A stretch of 64,000 nt of DNA. Origin: Chiua virens. Taxonomy: Eukaryota; Basidiomycota; Agaricomycetes; Boletales; Boletaceae. How positions within the stretch are numbered: the first letter of the stretch is position 1; the number at the start of each line of letters is the position of its first letter. A program made the position numbers and the translations under genes. The notes beneath the pieces were generated by a model. It was given only the letters and a program-made list of their open reading frames with translations, was not told the DNA's origin and did not search any database. The stretch spans positions 1 to 64,000 of the forward strand of contig JAHNUO010000003.1 of the NCBI GenBank assembly GCA_019787685.1, in the 5' to 3' direction. Below are positions 12,318 to 25,156 of this stretch, piece by piece.

Positions 12318-15300
12318 ATGGCTTCCGCAACAGCCGCTGCGGTACGATCGCCCTTTTTTCTTGCTCGAAGCAGTTTTGACAGTATCTCTAGCTCCGGCAG
12401 TTCACGTTCTTCGACGTCGAGCCCGTCAAGGATGTTCACGACCCAGCAAACCCACCTGAACGGTTCAAGGTGCAGTTAACTTTTGAGTTGTCCTTCTACC
12501 CTGTTAACTTCCGAACGTCAGAATGCCCCAGAAATATCCACCATGATCTCTTCCTCTCATGGCCTAGTTGTCGCAGACATCCACGGAAGCGTCCATTTAC
12601 TCAACCAGGCGTTCGTTTCTGTTGCGAGTTGGGTCGCACATGTGGGAGGAAGAGTCACACATATGGTGGAGGAGATGGGCATTCTGGTATCTATTGGGGT
12701 GCGTAACCGTTCTTCGATATTCTTTCCGATCTGACTTCCAGATTGCCAGGACGAAGACAACATGCGCTCGTCTATTTTGAAAATATGGGATCTGGGCAAG
12801 ACGGACAAGCGGACTGGTGGGCCGTTCCTCCTCCGCACCGCCAAAGTCCAGCCAACTGGGAAGCCGCATCCTGTACGTTTCTCTCCGGTTGCACGCTCCA
12901 CGGAGACTTACCACTGGATTTAGGTGACCACTCTAGCATTAACCTCCGATATTTCCTTCCTTTCCATCGGCCTTGCAGATGGCTCCGTTCTTCTGTATCG
13001 CCATTTGGATCAATCACTAAAATCATCCTCATCCTCTGCTTCCATCCCGAAACCTCGCGTTATTCACGAAATTGCGACTGAACCAGTCACGTTTTTAGCT
13101 TTTATCACGGCCCCTTCATCTGTTTCTATGGATCCCTTGTCGTCACCGATTATCGCGGACCCTTCGAACCTTGCCTCTACCGCGCTCGCAAATATCCCTT
13201 CCACGCTTTCGCTCATCATCGTCACCACCTCTTCTACTTATGTTTATCCACTTCTACCAAAGCCTTCTAGCCCCACGGCTGTCCTTGTCGACGAGATTGG
13301 GGCAGGTCTGCGTTGTGCTTGTGTCGACTGGAAAGCACGTTGGGTTGTTTTGGGCCGAGACGAAGCAGCTGTCGGCGTGGGTAGTGGTGGACGGTTGGGT
13401 GTGGTCAGCTACGAAGGTCAGTATACTGTTCGTCTAAGGGCGTTCGAGGATTCTTTAATTGGACAACTCGCACAGGGCGCAAGTCTTCCTTATACACTCA
13501 TCTAAACTACGTGGTGGTCGTTCTTCCTGGGTCAACAGCTCCTTCGGCGACACTTCCAAGTGCTGCAACGAGGACTCCTGGTCCACGCCAGCGTAAACTC
13601 ACCACCGACGCGTCTTCGTTGTCAAATGTGTTGGCCTCAAATTCTGCGAATGGCGCCTCTGACCCAGATGCCGCACGGGTCGTACTCATCGACATGGAGA
13701 ACAAGATGGTCGCTTACTTCGGAGTATTTGAACGTGGTGTCCGGGACGTTGTGTCCGTATGGGGGTCGGTGTATGTATTGGGTAACGATGGAACAGTGAG
13801 TGTGTTACCAATCGCATGTAGGCCTACACTCAACCTTGCCGCACAGGTCACTCGTTTGAGCGAGAAACCGACCGGCACGAAGCTGGCCCTCTTGTACGAG
13901 AAGCACCTTTATTCTCTCGCGCTCTCTTTTGCATATACGCAAAGCCTGGACACTACGGACGTGCATCGGCATCATGGCGACTATCTTTACGAGAAGGGTG
14001 ATTACGAGGGTGCGATGAAGGAGTATTTACAGACGATCGGCGGTGTCCGCGGAAGTTATGTCGTACGCAAGGTATGTCTGCTATACTGTACATCTTGTTC
14101 ACTGTTACTCTAGCATATACTCACCTACGCGTAGTTTCTCACAGCCAATCTCACCCCCCTACTCATGCTGTACCTGCAAGAACTACACACGCACGGGCTC
14201 GCGAACGCAGAACATACAACGCTGCTCCTCAACACCTACGCCAAGGTCGGCGATGTCGCCAAGGTGGACGCTTTCGTTCGCAGTGAGGGGAGAGTTACCG
14301 GAACCGCCGCATTCGATGGCAAGGCGGTACCCGGCGAAGGAACGAGTCGAGAACCACCGTTCGATCTTGACACTGCGATTCGCGTATGTCGGCAAGCGGG
14401 GTTCTTTGAACAGCTGCGTACCTTGCGAAGAGATGGGGAAGACACGAAGATTATCTGAGGGTCGTCGTGGAAGACATTGGTGCGGGAAGTGGCGATCTCA
14501 AGGTAGCAGAGAAACCGGACAAGGGGAAGATAGAGAATGGATACAGGGAAGCTGTTAGTTATCTGAGAGAAGTTGGTGGAGCCGCTGTGAGTTTTTCTTC
14601 CGTTCATTTGTCGAAGTGAAACTGACCGGAGTTGGGTTCGACGGGTCGAATTCACTCAGGCGGAATCAAACCTTGCTCGTTACTGCCGCGCCCTTTTGGA
14701 TAACCTTCCAAACGAAACCACGCAATTGCTCATCGATCTGTGTACTATATCCGGTCCTTTGCCGCCTTTGGAGACTCTTCCAACTGCCAGTACAAGGTGC
14801 ATCCACACCGCCTTCATATCTTACTTTATTGTCTCTCTCAAGAGCGCCAGCAGTACCACCTACAATGACTGGTAGTGACGGGGCCGGGAAGAAAGTGGAA
14901 GACAAGGAAGGAGAAGAAGACTTGGTCACCGCATTGGCCGGGGGGCCTAGCACTCAGTCTCTTGCTCCCCATGCACGGCCTGCGAGTGGTCCGGGGACAC
15001 AGACACCGCCCAGACGGCCATCTCCGATGCTCTTCTTTGCCCATTTCGTGGATCACCCTGGTTGTTTCACCAAGTTCCTGGAGACGATGGCCTTGCGGCG
15101 GTGGGGCCAGACGCTGGATGAGACAGGAGGGTTGGAGTCAGGCGCCTCCGCTGTCGCCGCAGGCGAGGATGAAGAAACTGAGAAACGGGATCAGGCCGCA
15201 GTGTGGAATACGCTACTGGAGCTCTATCTCGATGAAGGCACCGAAGGTGACCGACAGAAACCGTGCGAACACCACAGAGCATACCGACTACTCCATTCGA

Positions 15301-16239
15301 CCCACCTTCCATACGATCTCACACATGCGCTGGTCCTCTGCTCGAGTCACCGCTATACACCCGGATTGATTCTGTTATGGGAGAAGATGGGCATGTATGA
15401 AGACGTGTTGCGATTCTGGATGGAAGAGCACAACTCTGGGAGCACGAGTTTCACGGAAACCTCTCCCTCGGCACAAGTTATTTCGGCGCTACGCAAATAC
15501 GGTCCCGACAATCCCCACCTGTTCCCGCTCGTCCTCCGGTTCCTCACTTCGACGCCTGCACTTCTCACGGCACACCAAACAGATCTCGAATCCCTCTTGG
15601 AACATATCGAGAGCGAGAAGATCATGTCCCCGCTGTCTGTCGTACAGGTTCTCAGTCGGAACGAAGTGGCGAGCGTCGGGCTTGTCAAAGGTTGGTTAAT
15701 GAGACGGATCAAAGAAGGCATGGAGGAGATTGCAACCGTACGTTGCGTTTCGCTCGCTTTCATTGCCGCATCGTATGGTGACATGCCCTCATAGGACCAA
15801 CAACTCATTTCATCCTACCGCTCAGAGACCAAGGCGAAACTGAAGCAAGTCGAGGATCTCGAGGATACGGAACATCCGAGAGTATTCCACGTCACGCGGT
15901 GCTCACAATGCAATGGCCAGCTCGATCTTCCGAGCATACACTTTATGTGTAATCACAGCTACCATCAACGGTAACGTTTCTCATTCTGGAAACGAAGTGT
16001 GGTTTTGATCACTGACGGATACGTTAGATGTCTGTTTGAGAACGAGACTGCTTGTCCCTCTCTGTACGCGTCAACACGGCGTTATCCAAGAGATCAGACG
16101 GAACAATGAACGACTGGCGGACCAGCACGACTTGTTCCTTGCCGAGGTGAGGGAGTCTGGCTTTAGGGCCGTGGCGGGAGGGTTTGGAAGGGGATGGCTA
16201 GGGATGACCGGGACCACCAATGCGGCGATCTCTGGGTGA
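12318..16239 (+). CDS. VPS11: Vacuolar protein sorting protein 11 (Pep5), two apparent frameshifts
   Basis: VPS11 is a core subunit of the HOPS/CORVET tethering complexes for endosome-vacuole fusion. The start at 12318 gives MASATAAA, spliced to 'LRQFTFFDVEPVKD', the family N-terminus. The beta-propeller follows ('VADIHGSVHLLN', 'GLADGSVLLYRHL'), then the helical solenoid ('LSEKPTG', 'YLYEKGDYEGAM') and a C-terminal RING (C-x2-C...'FMCNHSYHQR'-'CLFENETAC'). Many short introns splice in frame. Two places do not. Near 14409-14411 one base seems missing, so 'FFEQ' runs to a stop while the next frame continues with 'YLAKRWGRHEDYL'. Near 16060-16066 one base seems extra, so the final RING cysteines and 'GVIQEIRRNNERL' are out of frame and translation would stop at 16107. 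The true state depends on whether these indels are real. Confidence 0.88.
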
Positions 16240-16414
16240 ATCAAGCTTCAAGTCTTCAGGCGCCCTACTTAACATGCATCGGTGTCGTGGATCCCAAATT
16301 TACTGAATCACGTTTCACTTTGTTTGCGATCTCACATTGTTCATAACATTCACTGCGTGGCATCGAACGTTGCTCTAGTACACGAAAGGGAAAAAGAAAA
16401 GCACGTCGACAAAT

Positions 16415-17511
16415 CTATTCCCGTTTGCGCTTGAGATTCGGTTTACTGGTAGGGTTCTGTCCTGCTACCGCGCACAAAGGTCCTCGTTCTAGTGATGTAT
16501 GTTCGGTCGTATCAAATTCAATCCCGAGGTCCTCCGCAAGTGCAGTCGCATCCTGAGGCGGTAACGCATCCGTCGTTAGTTGCCAAAAGCTAGAAGAAAA
16601 ACAATGCCGGTCAATGCGTTCCCTGCGAGTGTATGCGGACTAACGAGGCAAAAACTCTCTTTCGACGAACCCATTCGGGTCTCCATTTGTTCCATTCGGT
16701 GTCCAACTGGGCAAGGTCGTCGGAAGATATGAGCGGCACGCCGTTACGTAGTGGTGCAAGCCGTGCCAATAAGTGAGCGATCTGCCAATAAAAGGTAGGT
16801 GACATCAAACAAATCGTCCAATGTGGGTCTTACAGTCTGCTTTGCTTCTTCTACCTGAACTCCAAGCTCAGAATCCGTGGGCGTGCTTTTGAGTTTGTTC
16901 AGCTCTAAGACGTGTCAGAGGCATCGGCCACGATCAAACACGTCAATTGAAAAACACCTGATTGCAAGCCTTTGACTTGCGCGGAGATGGCACTGTTCGC
17001 CTCCTCCGTCGCCTTGCATTCCGATTCGAGCGCCGCCAACTCGCCTGCGTCGAGCGTATCGATCTCGTTTTGGTTTGCAACGTAAAAGTTAGTCTTCCCT
17101 ACATGACAAGAAAGCACCGAACGCGCGTGCTCGCATATCATACGTCAACTGTGTCTAAGAGGCGCATATACCGTAAGTTTTTTGCACGATGGCACCCTTC
17201 TCGGCGAGCGAGACCAGGATCTTGGCCGTCGTCGCTTTCGGAACTGCACCTTTCAAGTTGGCTGAGATGTCGACGGCACCAAAGGGCCTGTTCATCTGTC
17301 GAAAGGGATCTCGACATCAGCATCGCGATGCATACAGACTGGTATGGTGAGGGCGAATAGTACCTTTTTCATGTACTGCAGGATCGCATCTTCAGCTGTG
17401 CGGGCCAGGCGGGGTATGATCGCGTCGACATCTCGGCTGGAAAGAGTTTTTTTATGTCCTACCTTCCTGGCCTTTCAAAACTTTGACGTCGCTCTTGGCT
17501 TTGGTTGCCAT
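16415..17511 (-). CDS. HOP2: Homologous-pairing protein 2 (meiotic recombination)
   Basis: Hop2 partners Mnd1 to help Dmc1/Rad51 during meiotic strand exchange. The ATG at 17511 begins MATKAKSDVKVLKGQE. Short exons continue with 'AEDAILQYMKK', then the winged-helix segment 'MNRPFGAVDISANLKGAVPK', 'LVSLAEKG' and 'NFYVANQNE'. A coiled-coil stretch follows ('LDAGELAALESECKATEE'), and a C-terminal helical block ('EWNKWRPEWVRRKRVF') ends basic (KPNLKRKRE, stop 16415). The order of winged helix, coiled coil and C-terminal 'W-RKR' helices matches the TBPIP/Hop2 family. I count about seven small exons, all in frame by eye. It is convergent with VPS11, with fewer than 200 bp between the stops. Confidence 0.85.
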
Positions 17512-18919
17512 GATTCGCGGCCTGGGGCTTTCCTGTAGGTTGCAGATCAAGAAAGGATCCAAGTCTCTTCGTGCACGCGACTGACTTTTGTCACGTGATG
17601 AGCTCTGAGAGTCAAAAATCTGAAATTATTCCGTCTCGTCCTGATCGTGCTGCAACATATTGTGTACGTGAATAAAGAAGCTACCACACCGAGCGTAAGC
17701 CCGGTTGAACGATGCATTGGGTCAGGCCCAAACCCTCGAGCATATAGCTTTGGGTAACTTCAAGTTCAAACGAAACCAGCTGACGTCTTGGAACGTGCAA
17801 ACCGCCCAAATCGGTCATGCATCACCGCTTTCGGAACCTTCAAAGAGTCGTCGAATGCTGTCTCGTGACGGTACCTTGGTCCAGGCGAGTTGGACGCATG
17901 TTTGAACACGTGGTAGGAGGTGGCCTTGGCGGTGGCAAGATTCAGACGCTGGTTAATAAGTTTTCCCCCATCCTTGGCATGGAGCGTGGCGGAGTAAACA
18001 ATTTCTCCGATATCAAACTCTTTGAACAGGTACATGCATACAAGCTTCATTCACTGAGGATCTAATTTGTGAGTAGATGAGATCCGGCCGAGACTGACCA
18101 GCTTATGATTGTATTTGCTGTTGCTTGCGGCTTGCAGTGTTTCTGGTAGGTGTACGTCCCGGATTACGACCTGACTCGGATCTGGTTGAACCGTTGTCAC
18201 AGATCGGCGGTAGATACGAAGGGTTCACGTGAACTTTGAAGTGGCTGCTACCTGCAGATTGGCCTCGACTCGGACTCTCCAAAAGTCAGCGTCACTCGGG
18301 AAGTGTGCGTCGAATTCGGTTCATCTTGATGCATCTTTGTGAATGCGTACCCTACTTCAATCGACATAGATCTGTATGTGAACCGACCTTGAAATGCCAG
18401 TACTTGGGATGTATCTCAAATCCCGGCCACAGTGACTATTTAATATCATTCTCTCGCTTGGCTGATGGGGCCGTACGAGCAGCCTGAGTGCACCGTTGTA
18501 CAGCGGAGAACTTCGATCATAATACATGATGAGTAAAGACTAACCTGAGAGTAAATATTCAAGTTCGAACTTCGAGCCAAGACAAAGCGTGTCACATCTG
18601 GTCCAACAAACATTCAGGCTATTCCAATCACCACTAGTAGTTTAAGTCTCGTCAACAAAATGATGTGCGTACTAAATCAAAGTACAAGTAGTATCATACA
18701 AGAGTGTGTACTTAGTAGGCTATGATAATATGACAACATTAATCTAAAGAGTGTAAGTAAAGTCAAGAAGTTGGATCAGAAAAATCCGGCCGTATTACAT
18801 GGTCGTTTGGTACACTTTGTCACGATCAACGCGGGTAATAATGGCGTCGAGCATCGGACTCTATCAGAAACTCCTACATGTGCGCTCGACTGACACCTCC
18901 GAGTCGGAACGGGCCGGAG
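17512..18919. other. Gene-poor interval
   Basis: There is no supported gene. A 94-codon minus-strand open frame (17766-18050) looks mildly coding-like ('VMHDRFGRFA') but has no family or convincing splice partners. Three copies of the recurrent 8-mer lie here (18173 and 18267 as GACTCGGA; 18898 as TCCGAGTC). 18500-18800 is AT-rich. Confidence 0.4.
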
Positions 18920-19954
18920 TTAAGTGGCTGAGCGCCTCGCGCGACAAGCCTTCGCGTGCGTGTATTGCACGTCACGACGGGAGAGTAGCAAGCCGCATTC
19001 AGTGCACCTAGCCTTCACCCTGAGATGCCTGGACACGATATGCCTGGGGATGTTCTCCCGTTGCAACGTATCTCGGCATCCTGCCCATGGACATCGTACC
19101 ATGTCCTTGCCAGCCACCGTAGAATGCATGATCCCGTTTGAGATGGTCACGTACAAATCGACTGCTTCCACCTAAGGTGGCATTGCAGGGTGACCCATCG
19201 ATCGTACACTGACAGATATGGGTGGGATTCGAGTGATCAGCAACGACAGCGCTCACAGCAACAAGCGGAACTGGCAGAAGTTGACGCGGCGGCGGATAGT
19301 CCAACGTCGGGGACGATCACAGTCGACGATGTCGAAGGAGGATAGTCCACGGCTTGAATTTGGACTTGTGCCAAGCCGCTCGTCGTTACATCGGGAAGAT
19401 TTTGGATATGTGAGGTCGTCGCTGGCAGTGGAACAGAGTAGGAAAACGAGGACAAATCCTCGACAGAAAGAGCGAATGTCATTGATGTCGTCTCGTCTAC
19501 TTGATGCGTATGTACTGAAACTGCACGGAGAATATCATATAGACGGCCTCCGTCCGCGAGGGTTGGAATAGTAGATGATGAATCATGAGCTATGGATTCC
19601 CTGAGTGGGAAATTCAAGTAGCTCGGTGGATAAAGAACGGAAGTATCCGGAGGGTCTTGAAAAGAGTGAATCTGCGGCTCCGAAAAAATAGACGGAGGCT
19701 TCTGATCCACTTGGTCGTGATATATCAAGAAATCTGGAGGCCCAGGGAAATTCCTGTCCGCAAGGCAACTATGTCAATCTTCGTTCACAGCACAATCAAG
19801 ATGCATACCCAAGGATACCATTAGGAACGAAGGGCGAGTGGTTTTGCTGGACATTATTTGGCTCGTCAGACTCTGTATAGTAGGGGAGATTTGGGGTAAG
19901 GCTGAAGTCAACAGCGGAACGAAAAGAGGATGTCGCGGTATTGAGACGGGTCAT
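18920..19954 (-). CDS. Hypothetical protein with C2H2-like zinc-binding C-terminus (frame breaks)
   Basis: The ATG at 19954 (MTRLNTATSSFRS) is followed by an intron at about 19755-19812 and a Ser/Thr/Pro-rich, probably disordered region. The C-terminal part has two C2H2-like units. One runs from 'CQCTIDGSPC' to 'VRDHLKRDH'. The other runs from 'CPWAGC' through 'IPRHIVSRHL' to 'CTECGLLLS', with a last 'HAKAC'. This layout resembles fungal C2H2 proteins in which paired fingers end with a C-x2-C. To read through, the frame must change twice: near 19290, between the disordered region and the first finger, and near 19127, between the fingers. I found no GT-AG intron that does this cleanly. The gene may be decayed, or the sequence may contain indels. 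The role is unknown. Confidence 0.5.
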
Positions 19955-22523
19955 TTAAAGAGAGACGGCCCCTCCGTTGGAAGTGCGCTGTGACATCGAC
20001 GAGAACAAAGTGTTCTCCTTAAGTATACGTGACTAGCGCTCAAATCGATCGTATCTCAGAGTGTTGATTTATTGGTTCCTGTGGGACTAATCGTGCTCGT
20101 GGGATTAGATAAGTTGGCGGTGTGTTCGGGGGTCGTTACTCGTATCCAAGCAAGCTTATTCTGCTGTAATTTCAAGGGTCCATGGAATATTTGTTGAAAT
20201 GAAAATTACCCAGTCAAGGAATATTATATGGAAAACACGAGTGTTACGTTGATGCGCTACACCAGTTGTAATCCAGAGGAGATGACGATTGAGAATGTTT
20301 ATGACATATACTCGGACAAGCTGCGCTTTGGGTTACACTCCGCATTCGGGTACCTTGGCAAGGACCCTGACTTCCAAGAAAACGGCTGACGATAAGTACC
20401 AAATGCGAAATCCGGTGAACATACCTATCCATGAGATGATAAGCGTGTCAATGGCGACAGAAGTAGATTAGCATTACGTTTGTTGGCGTCCTCCACCTGA
20501 GACCCATTGCAGATTAGCGGATCAAAATATTTTCTGTTGGAAGCCACCTGAATCTCGTCAATGGTCAGTTTGAATCAATTGCCAAGTAAGATGGAGGGAA
20601 CTCAGAATTCTGCGAGGCGCCACCAGCGGAGTGGCAGGCCATCAATGTCAGCTGACATACGCTATTCTTGTCATTTCAGTTGAGCCGTTATTTCCGAGTT
20701 CTCCGATGATGACAGCTGAGCGTCGCGGCACGTTGGAGGACACATGTTGGTGCTCCTTGGAAACTGGTCACATCATCCACTAATCTACGTGGCACCGGCG
20801 GCATCTCCAGATTTGCCCTCCGGGCGGATCAGCAAGTAAACCGACCCTAGCTACTTACGTCCGGCGGCGGCTTGTCTATAGGTAATCATGGGCGGCAGAG
20901 TTGGTGGTGTGACCATGTGATGGCAAACCGACGTTATGTAAACACGGCGGGAGCTGCGCCTTGGAGGTGTTGCTGTCAACAAATCCATCTGGCCATTTGC
21001 TCTCCACTCAGAAACAAATGCGTTCGCTCTGGGTGACATAATGAACTTAATCTAAACACAAAAATTTATTGATTCTGAATTTGCGGGCTTACCTCGGCGG
21101 CGCAAACGTGAGAACGATGTGGCAGGATGATTCGGAAACACGAGGTGCACAGCTAGCCAAGACGATACACCTTAGGTGGTGTGCAGAGGTCCGTTTGTAT
21201 CATATCTTGGAAGAAAAAGATGGGAGTTACTTAGCGTTCGAGATGACCCGAATAATACGCGCTCCAGGCCCGTCACGATTTGGAGCGCAGGGAAATGGGC
21301 GCCATGTAAGGAGATCACCGAACGTTCTTTGCTCTGGATCTGATGGGCCCTCCACAGGATTGAAAAAAATGTTGACTTCGCACCATTTCTGGGTCCTAGT
21401 TGGTCTCTTGGTACGTTCGGCTGCATACGTCGACCGTCTTCAGCATAAACATGCCACAAAACGGTGCTGTAAGTACTACATGCTCAGCGAGTCATTTTGT
21501 GTGATAATTTGAGGGCATATTGAGGGACGGCTGTGCATATCAGGGCCAACTGACAGCAAACATTTGGACTCGGACTCACTTGTCGAGATCGCGAAATGGG
21601 AATTGCGCAAACTTGCTGTGAATGCATATGTAATTTGACATGAACCGGAAATGATTTGTCCACTTGCTCAGAGGGGATACGGCACACGAATGCGCGCTCA
21701 ACTTGAAGTGAATATAATATGGCGCGTTCGAGACCCTAGATGGGCTGGTTGCGAAGATTCTTCTGGAAAGAAAAGCGTTGCCAAGGTGGTAACTAAAAAA
21801 GAGACGGTAGGGTGTGACCGCATTGAATTCCGCCGCAGGTCAACCGCAAGTCACCTAACATCATCTCGTTAATATGTCAAGTACTAATTCATAGGATCAG
21901 TAAGGATTATGACACTTGTAGTAACTCAGCACTTGCCAAGTTTCCACCCAATATGCGCTGGATTTGACGGGAGTAATTCCTGGACCGAGTTACATGTATG
22001 TAGCAACGTCGTGATGGCTGACACGCTGTCGCGTAGAATTTTGGTCGGAGACGGAGCCGGCATGGCTTGCGTGTTTGTACCATATATAGTGACCGCCACT
22101 GCCACACTATTCTGATCTATGTAATTGTACTTTTTGGAAGTCGCTCGGCCGCGAGATCTGTCGATCGGTAACGAGGGAATGGTAAACTGCGTATCACGCG
22201 TCCATGGGCGGCATCGCGTAGGGAGGTCCGCGGAAAAGTACTGGTCATGGGCCATGGCCTATAGGTGGAACATCAAACCGAGAAGGGCGGTCTACTTACT
22301 GAATGGGCGCCTAGTTAGTAGTGGTGGGAAGGGATCGAAGGGTCGTGGATTCATGAACCGAAGAGATGGCGCAGGACGTTGGATGACGTTGCTGTCGCAA
22401 TGACACTGGCAGTGCTGTGTGCCAGTACCAGTGGGTCCGATTTCCCCGGAGCACATTCAACACAGGGCCCGCCTTTCTGCAGACCATGATCAACACATGT
22501 ATGAAACTCTGTACAAGTCCTCT
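19955..22523. other. Gene-poor interval, possible minus-strand fragments
   Basis: This is about 2.6 kb without a gene I can defend. Minus-strand open frames at 20851-21039, 21172-21459 and 21926-22255 could be exons of one gene, but I cannot connect them or name a domain. One GACTCGGA copy lies at 21567. No tRNA or obvious transposon ends were seen. Confidence 0.3.
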
Positions 22524-24908
22524 CTACCAGCCACTATCAGAATCTATGCAAGCAGCCACCCGTTGCGCAACATCCGCGTCCAAGTTGCATCGTTTCGTCA
22601 ATATCCGGATCAAGTCTTTCCCCCTCGGGAACGTCTTCTCCACCAACGATCCCAAACCCTTCAGAATACGCCCAATCCATGCCTCGGACGGCATCGAAAA
22701 CTTACCCTGATCGTCAAACCGCGACAAAAGACGCTGCACGATGTCTCTCGACTCGGCGTACTTGGGATGCGATTCCAGCGTTGTGATGCATGCATGCCCT
22801 GTGGAGTGAATCCCGGTCTTTTCCAGTGCTTTGCCGTTACGGTGCCACCAGTCCTCCATGTCCGATTCCCTCTCCAAATGAGTCACCGCAAGCGCGATAG
22901 GCACCTCTTTCTTCCCGAGCACTTCGTAGAACAATCTGTAGTTGCTCTGTGTCGTCGCTGTAATCCTGTTTCCGCGCATACAGAACAGGAACAGGGTGAT
23001 GCCACCCGTCGCGTTCAATCTCCGAATCAGTTGGACAGCCTTCTCGATGGCCCCGACGTAGCCGTTCGGTCCCTTTTCAGGCTCTTCCAAGCCAACTGTA
23101 TCCCATAAGCGAATGGTAGTGGTGCCGAGTTGGAATTGATACTCCGACGCATCCAGAGTACAAGGCGCACTGTCAGGCGAGACCGATGCGATTTGCCATC
23201 CCGCGAGGAGATTGATGAGGGAGCTTTTTCCGACTCCCGTCTCTCCAAACAACAAGACGTGCAAGTCTTTGGGGGGTGCAGTTCGCGGATGGAGAGAATG
23301 CAATGCGATCAGGTTGCATACGAGATCTTGGCATGACGCACGACGCCCAGGTATCTGCGGATGACAGTCGTCGGGAACGGTGGTGATACAAGCGTGACCA
23401 GAAAAGGTCATGTCATGGTCGGCAATCGTCCCTGAGCAGGTCTTCCACCATGTTTCCATGGAAAGTACGGTATCGGTATCGAACGCGGTCGACCGATTCT
23501 CGAGCTCCGTGATGACTGCTACCACAGGCGTCGCGGGAGAATACTTTTCCCGCATCCGCAGGATGAGATCGTACGTCTTCTTTGTGGCCATCATGACCCC
23601 GGAGACGCCACGTATGCAAATGACGAGGAGGTGAACGCCCGATTTGTCACTGAGGTCCGCAAGTAGCGACCGTAGCGCCTCCTGTGCACGCTTCTGCTGT
23701 CCACTCCCAAGTAATCCTTCCCCGAGCCCAGGCGTATCCCAAAGACGGTAGGTTTCATTGTTCATCTGCAAATCATAAGTAGCTCGTCGAGGCTGTCACT
23801 GGGCTCACGTCGTTTCCCACCAAGGCCCGCTCAGCACCAAGTAGCAGATTGACCAAGGAACTCTTCCCGACTCCAATCTCGCCTGCGATAACGATGTTAC
23901 AAGCCAATTTCGGTGAAACGCCCTTGACGATGAGGTGGCGAACGACACCCTGACATTGCGCTTGACGGCCAGGTATCCTGGGATGGCAGTCATCCGGTAA
24001 CGTCGTGATGCAGGCATGCGCGGAGAACCCCATGTTGAATTCCGAAAGTGATAAGGCGTTGTTGGTCCACCATTCTTCCATGGAGGGAACGATATCTGCT
24101 GCGGCTGACCGCTTCTCGAGGTCGGTAACGACAGCGACGATTGGCACGTCCGGGGCGATCTTGTCACGAATCCGCAAGATGGTATCGTATGTCTGCTTCA
24201 TGCCTTTGGTGACCCGAGGAAGTCCGCGCATGCAGATCACCAGAAGATGGACACCGTCTCCTCTAACCAGCTCCGTGAGAAGTGACCGGAGCGCATCCTG
24301 AGCTTGCTTCGGGGATACGGTGCCGTACGAGCCTTCGCTAAGGCCGGGCGTGTCCCAAAGACGGTATGTCTGAGTATCGGTAACCCAATCATGACATTCC
24401 GTCCCTCTGGTCACACCGCGGACATCGTTGGCTATGGCTGCACGGTCTGTGCCAGTGACAAGGTTGATAAAGGAACTCTTCCCGACTCCGGTTTCCCCTG
24501 CGACGACGATGTTACGAATTGATTCGCTTGAGAAATGTGTCAGCTGAGATCTTTACATGGTTGCCTAGCGTTACCCAGTAGATAGGTTTATCATTGTCCA
24601 ATTCGCTCTTTAGACTGATATGGTTAATCTCGAGGAATGGGACTGGGAAGTGATCACTTTGTTCCCGCCTCAGAGGTAGCTTGAGACCGGGTCAGCAAAG
24701 GGTTGTTTGCTGTGTCATTTGATGGATCCGACCTCGTTGTTTTCACGAGTTCGATATTCCCTTCTTGAATTGGCAAGCCCTACGACATGCATCGCCGCAG
24801 ACAATTCTAAGGGTGGTGATCGATATAATCTATCGCCTGCCTCGTGCTCCTCGGTCACCTGTTATTTTGATGGGCAACTACTGCCGTTCTAGACTCGGGA
24901 CCATGCAT
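22524..24908 (-). CDS. Triple tandem GTPase-domain protein (AIG1/GIMAP-like TRAFAC)
   Basis: A single gene encodes three consecutive P-loop GTPase domains. Domain 1 has Walker A GETGVGKSS (near 24490) and switch II DTPGL. Domain 2 has GEIGVGKSS (near 23880) and DTPGL after an intron at about 23772-23800. Domain 3 has GETGVGKSS (near 23230) and DTVGL. Each is followed by the matching blocks 'LLVICMRG', 'LLVICIRG' and 'LFLFCMRG', and by 'HACITT'. Domains 1 and 2 also share 'DDCHP-IPGR' and are closer to each other than to domain 3. The C-terminus after 'SLVEKTF' is short. The N-terminal exons are less certain: an open stretch 'FLEINHISLKSELD' precedes domain 1, and I place the start at 24908 tentatively. 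I infer a GTP-driven oligomerising or membrane-associated role from the superfamily only. Confidence 0.75.
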
Positions 24909-25156
24909 AGGAGGTAAGTCGTGTATTGTGATAATACAAAACTTTATTTCCGAGAGAAAAATCGTAATGCACGGACTAGCACAGGTCAGGATGACCCTCC
25001 TAGACAAACGAGGCAAAATGGTAAAGACCAAAGGGCCACCACGTTTGTCGTCCTCCTGATGGCGTGGTCAGCCCATCTCTCAATTTGGTTGCGTGCCTAG
25101 AACAACTTTTCGTTACTCTGCACAAGGCGAACCCATCTGGGCTGACCTTTAGACTA

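Noticed and set aside
16020..16110. Programmed ribosomal frameshift in VPS11
   Set aside because: There is no slippery heptamer or downstream pseudoknot I can see, and VPS11 is not known to use one; an indel is simpler.
21069..21512. A 147-codon plus-strand gene
   Set aside because: No family and no intron structure; it overlaps similarly unconvincing minus-strand frames.
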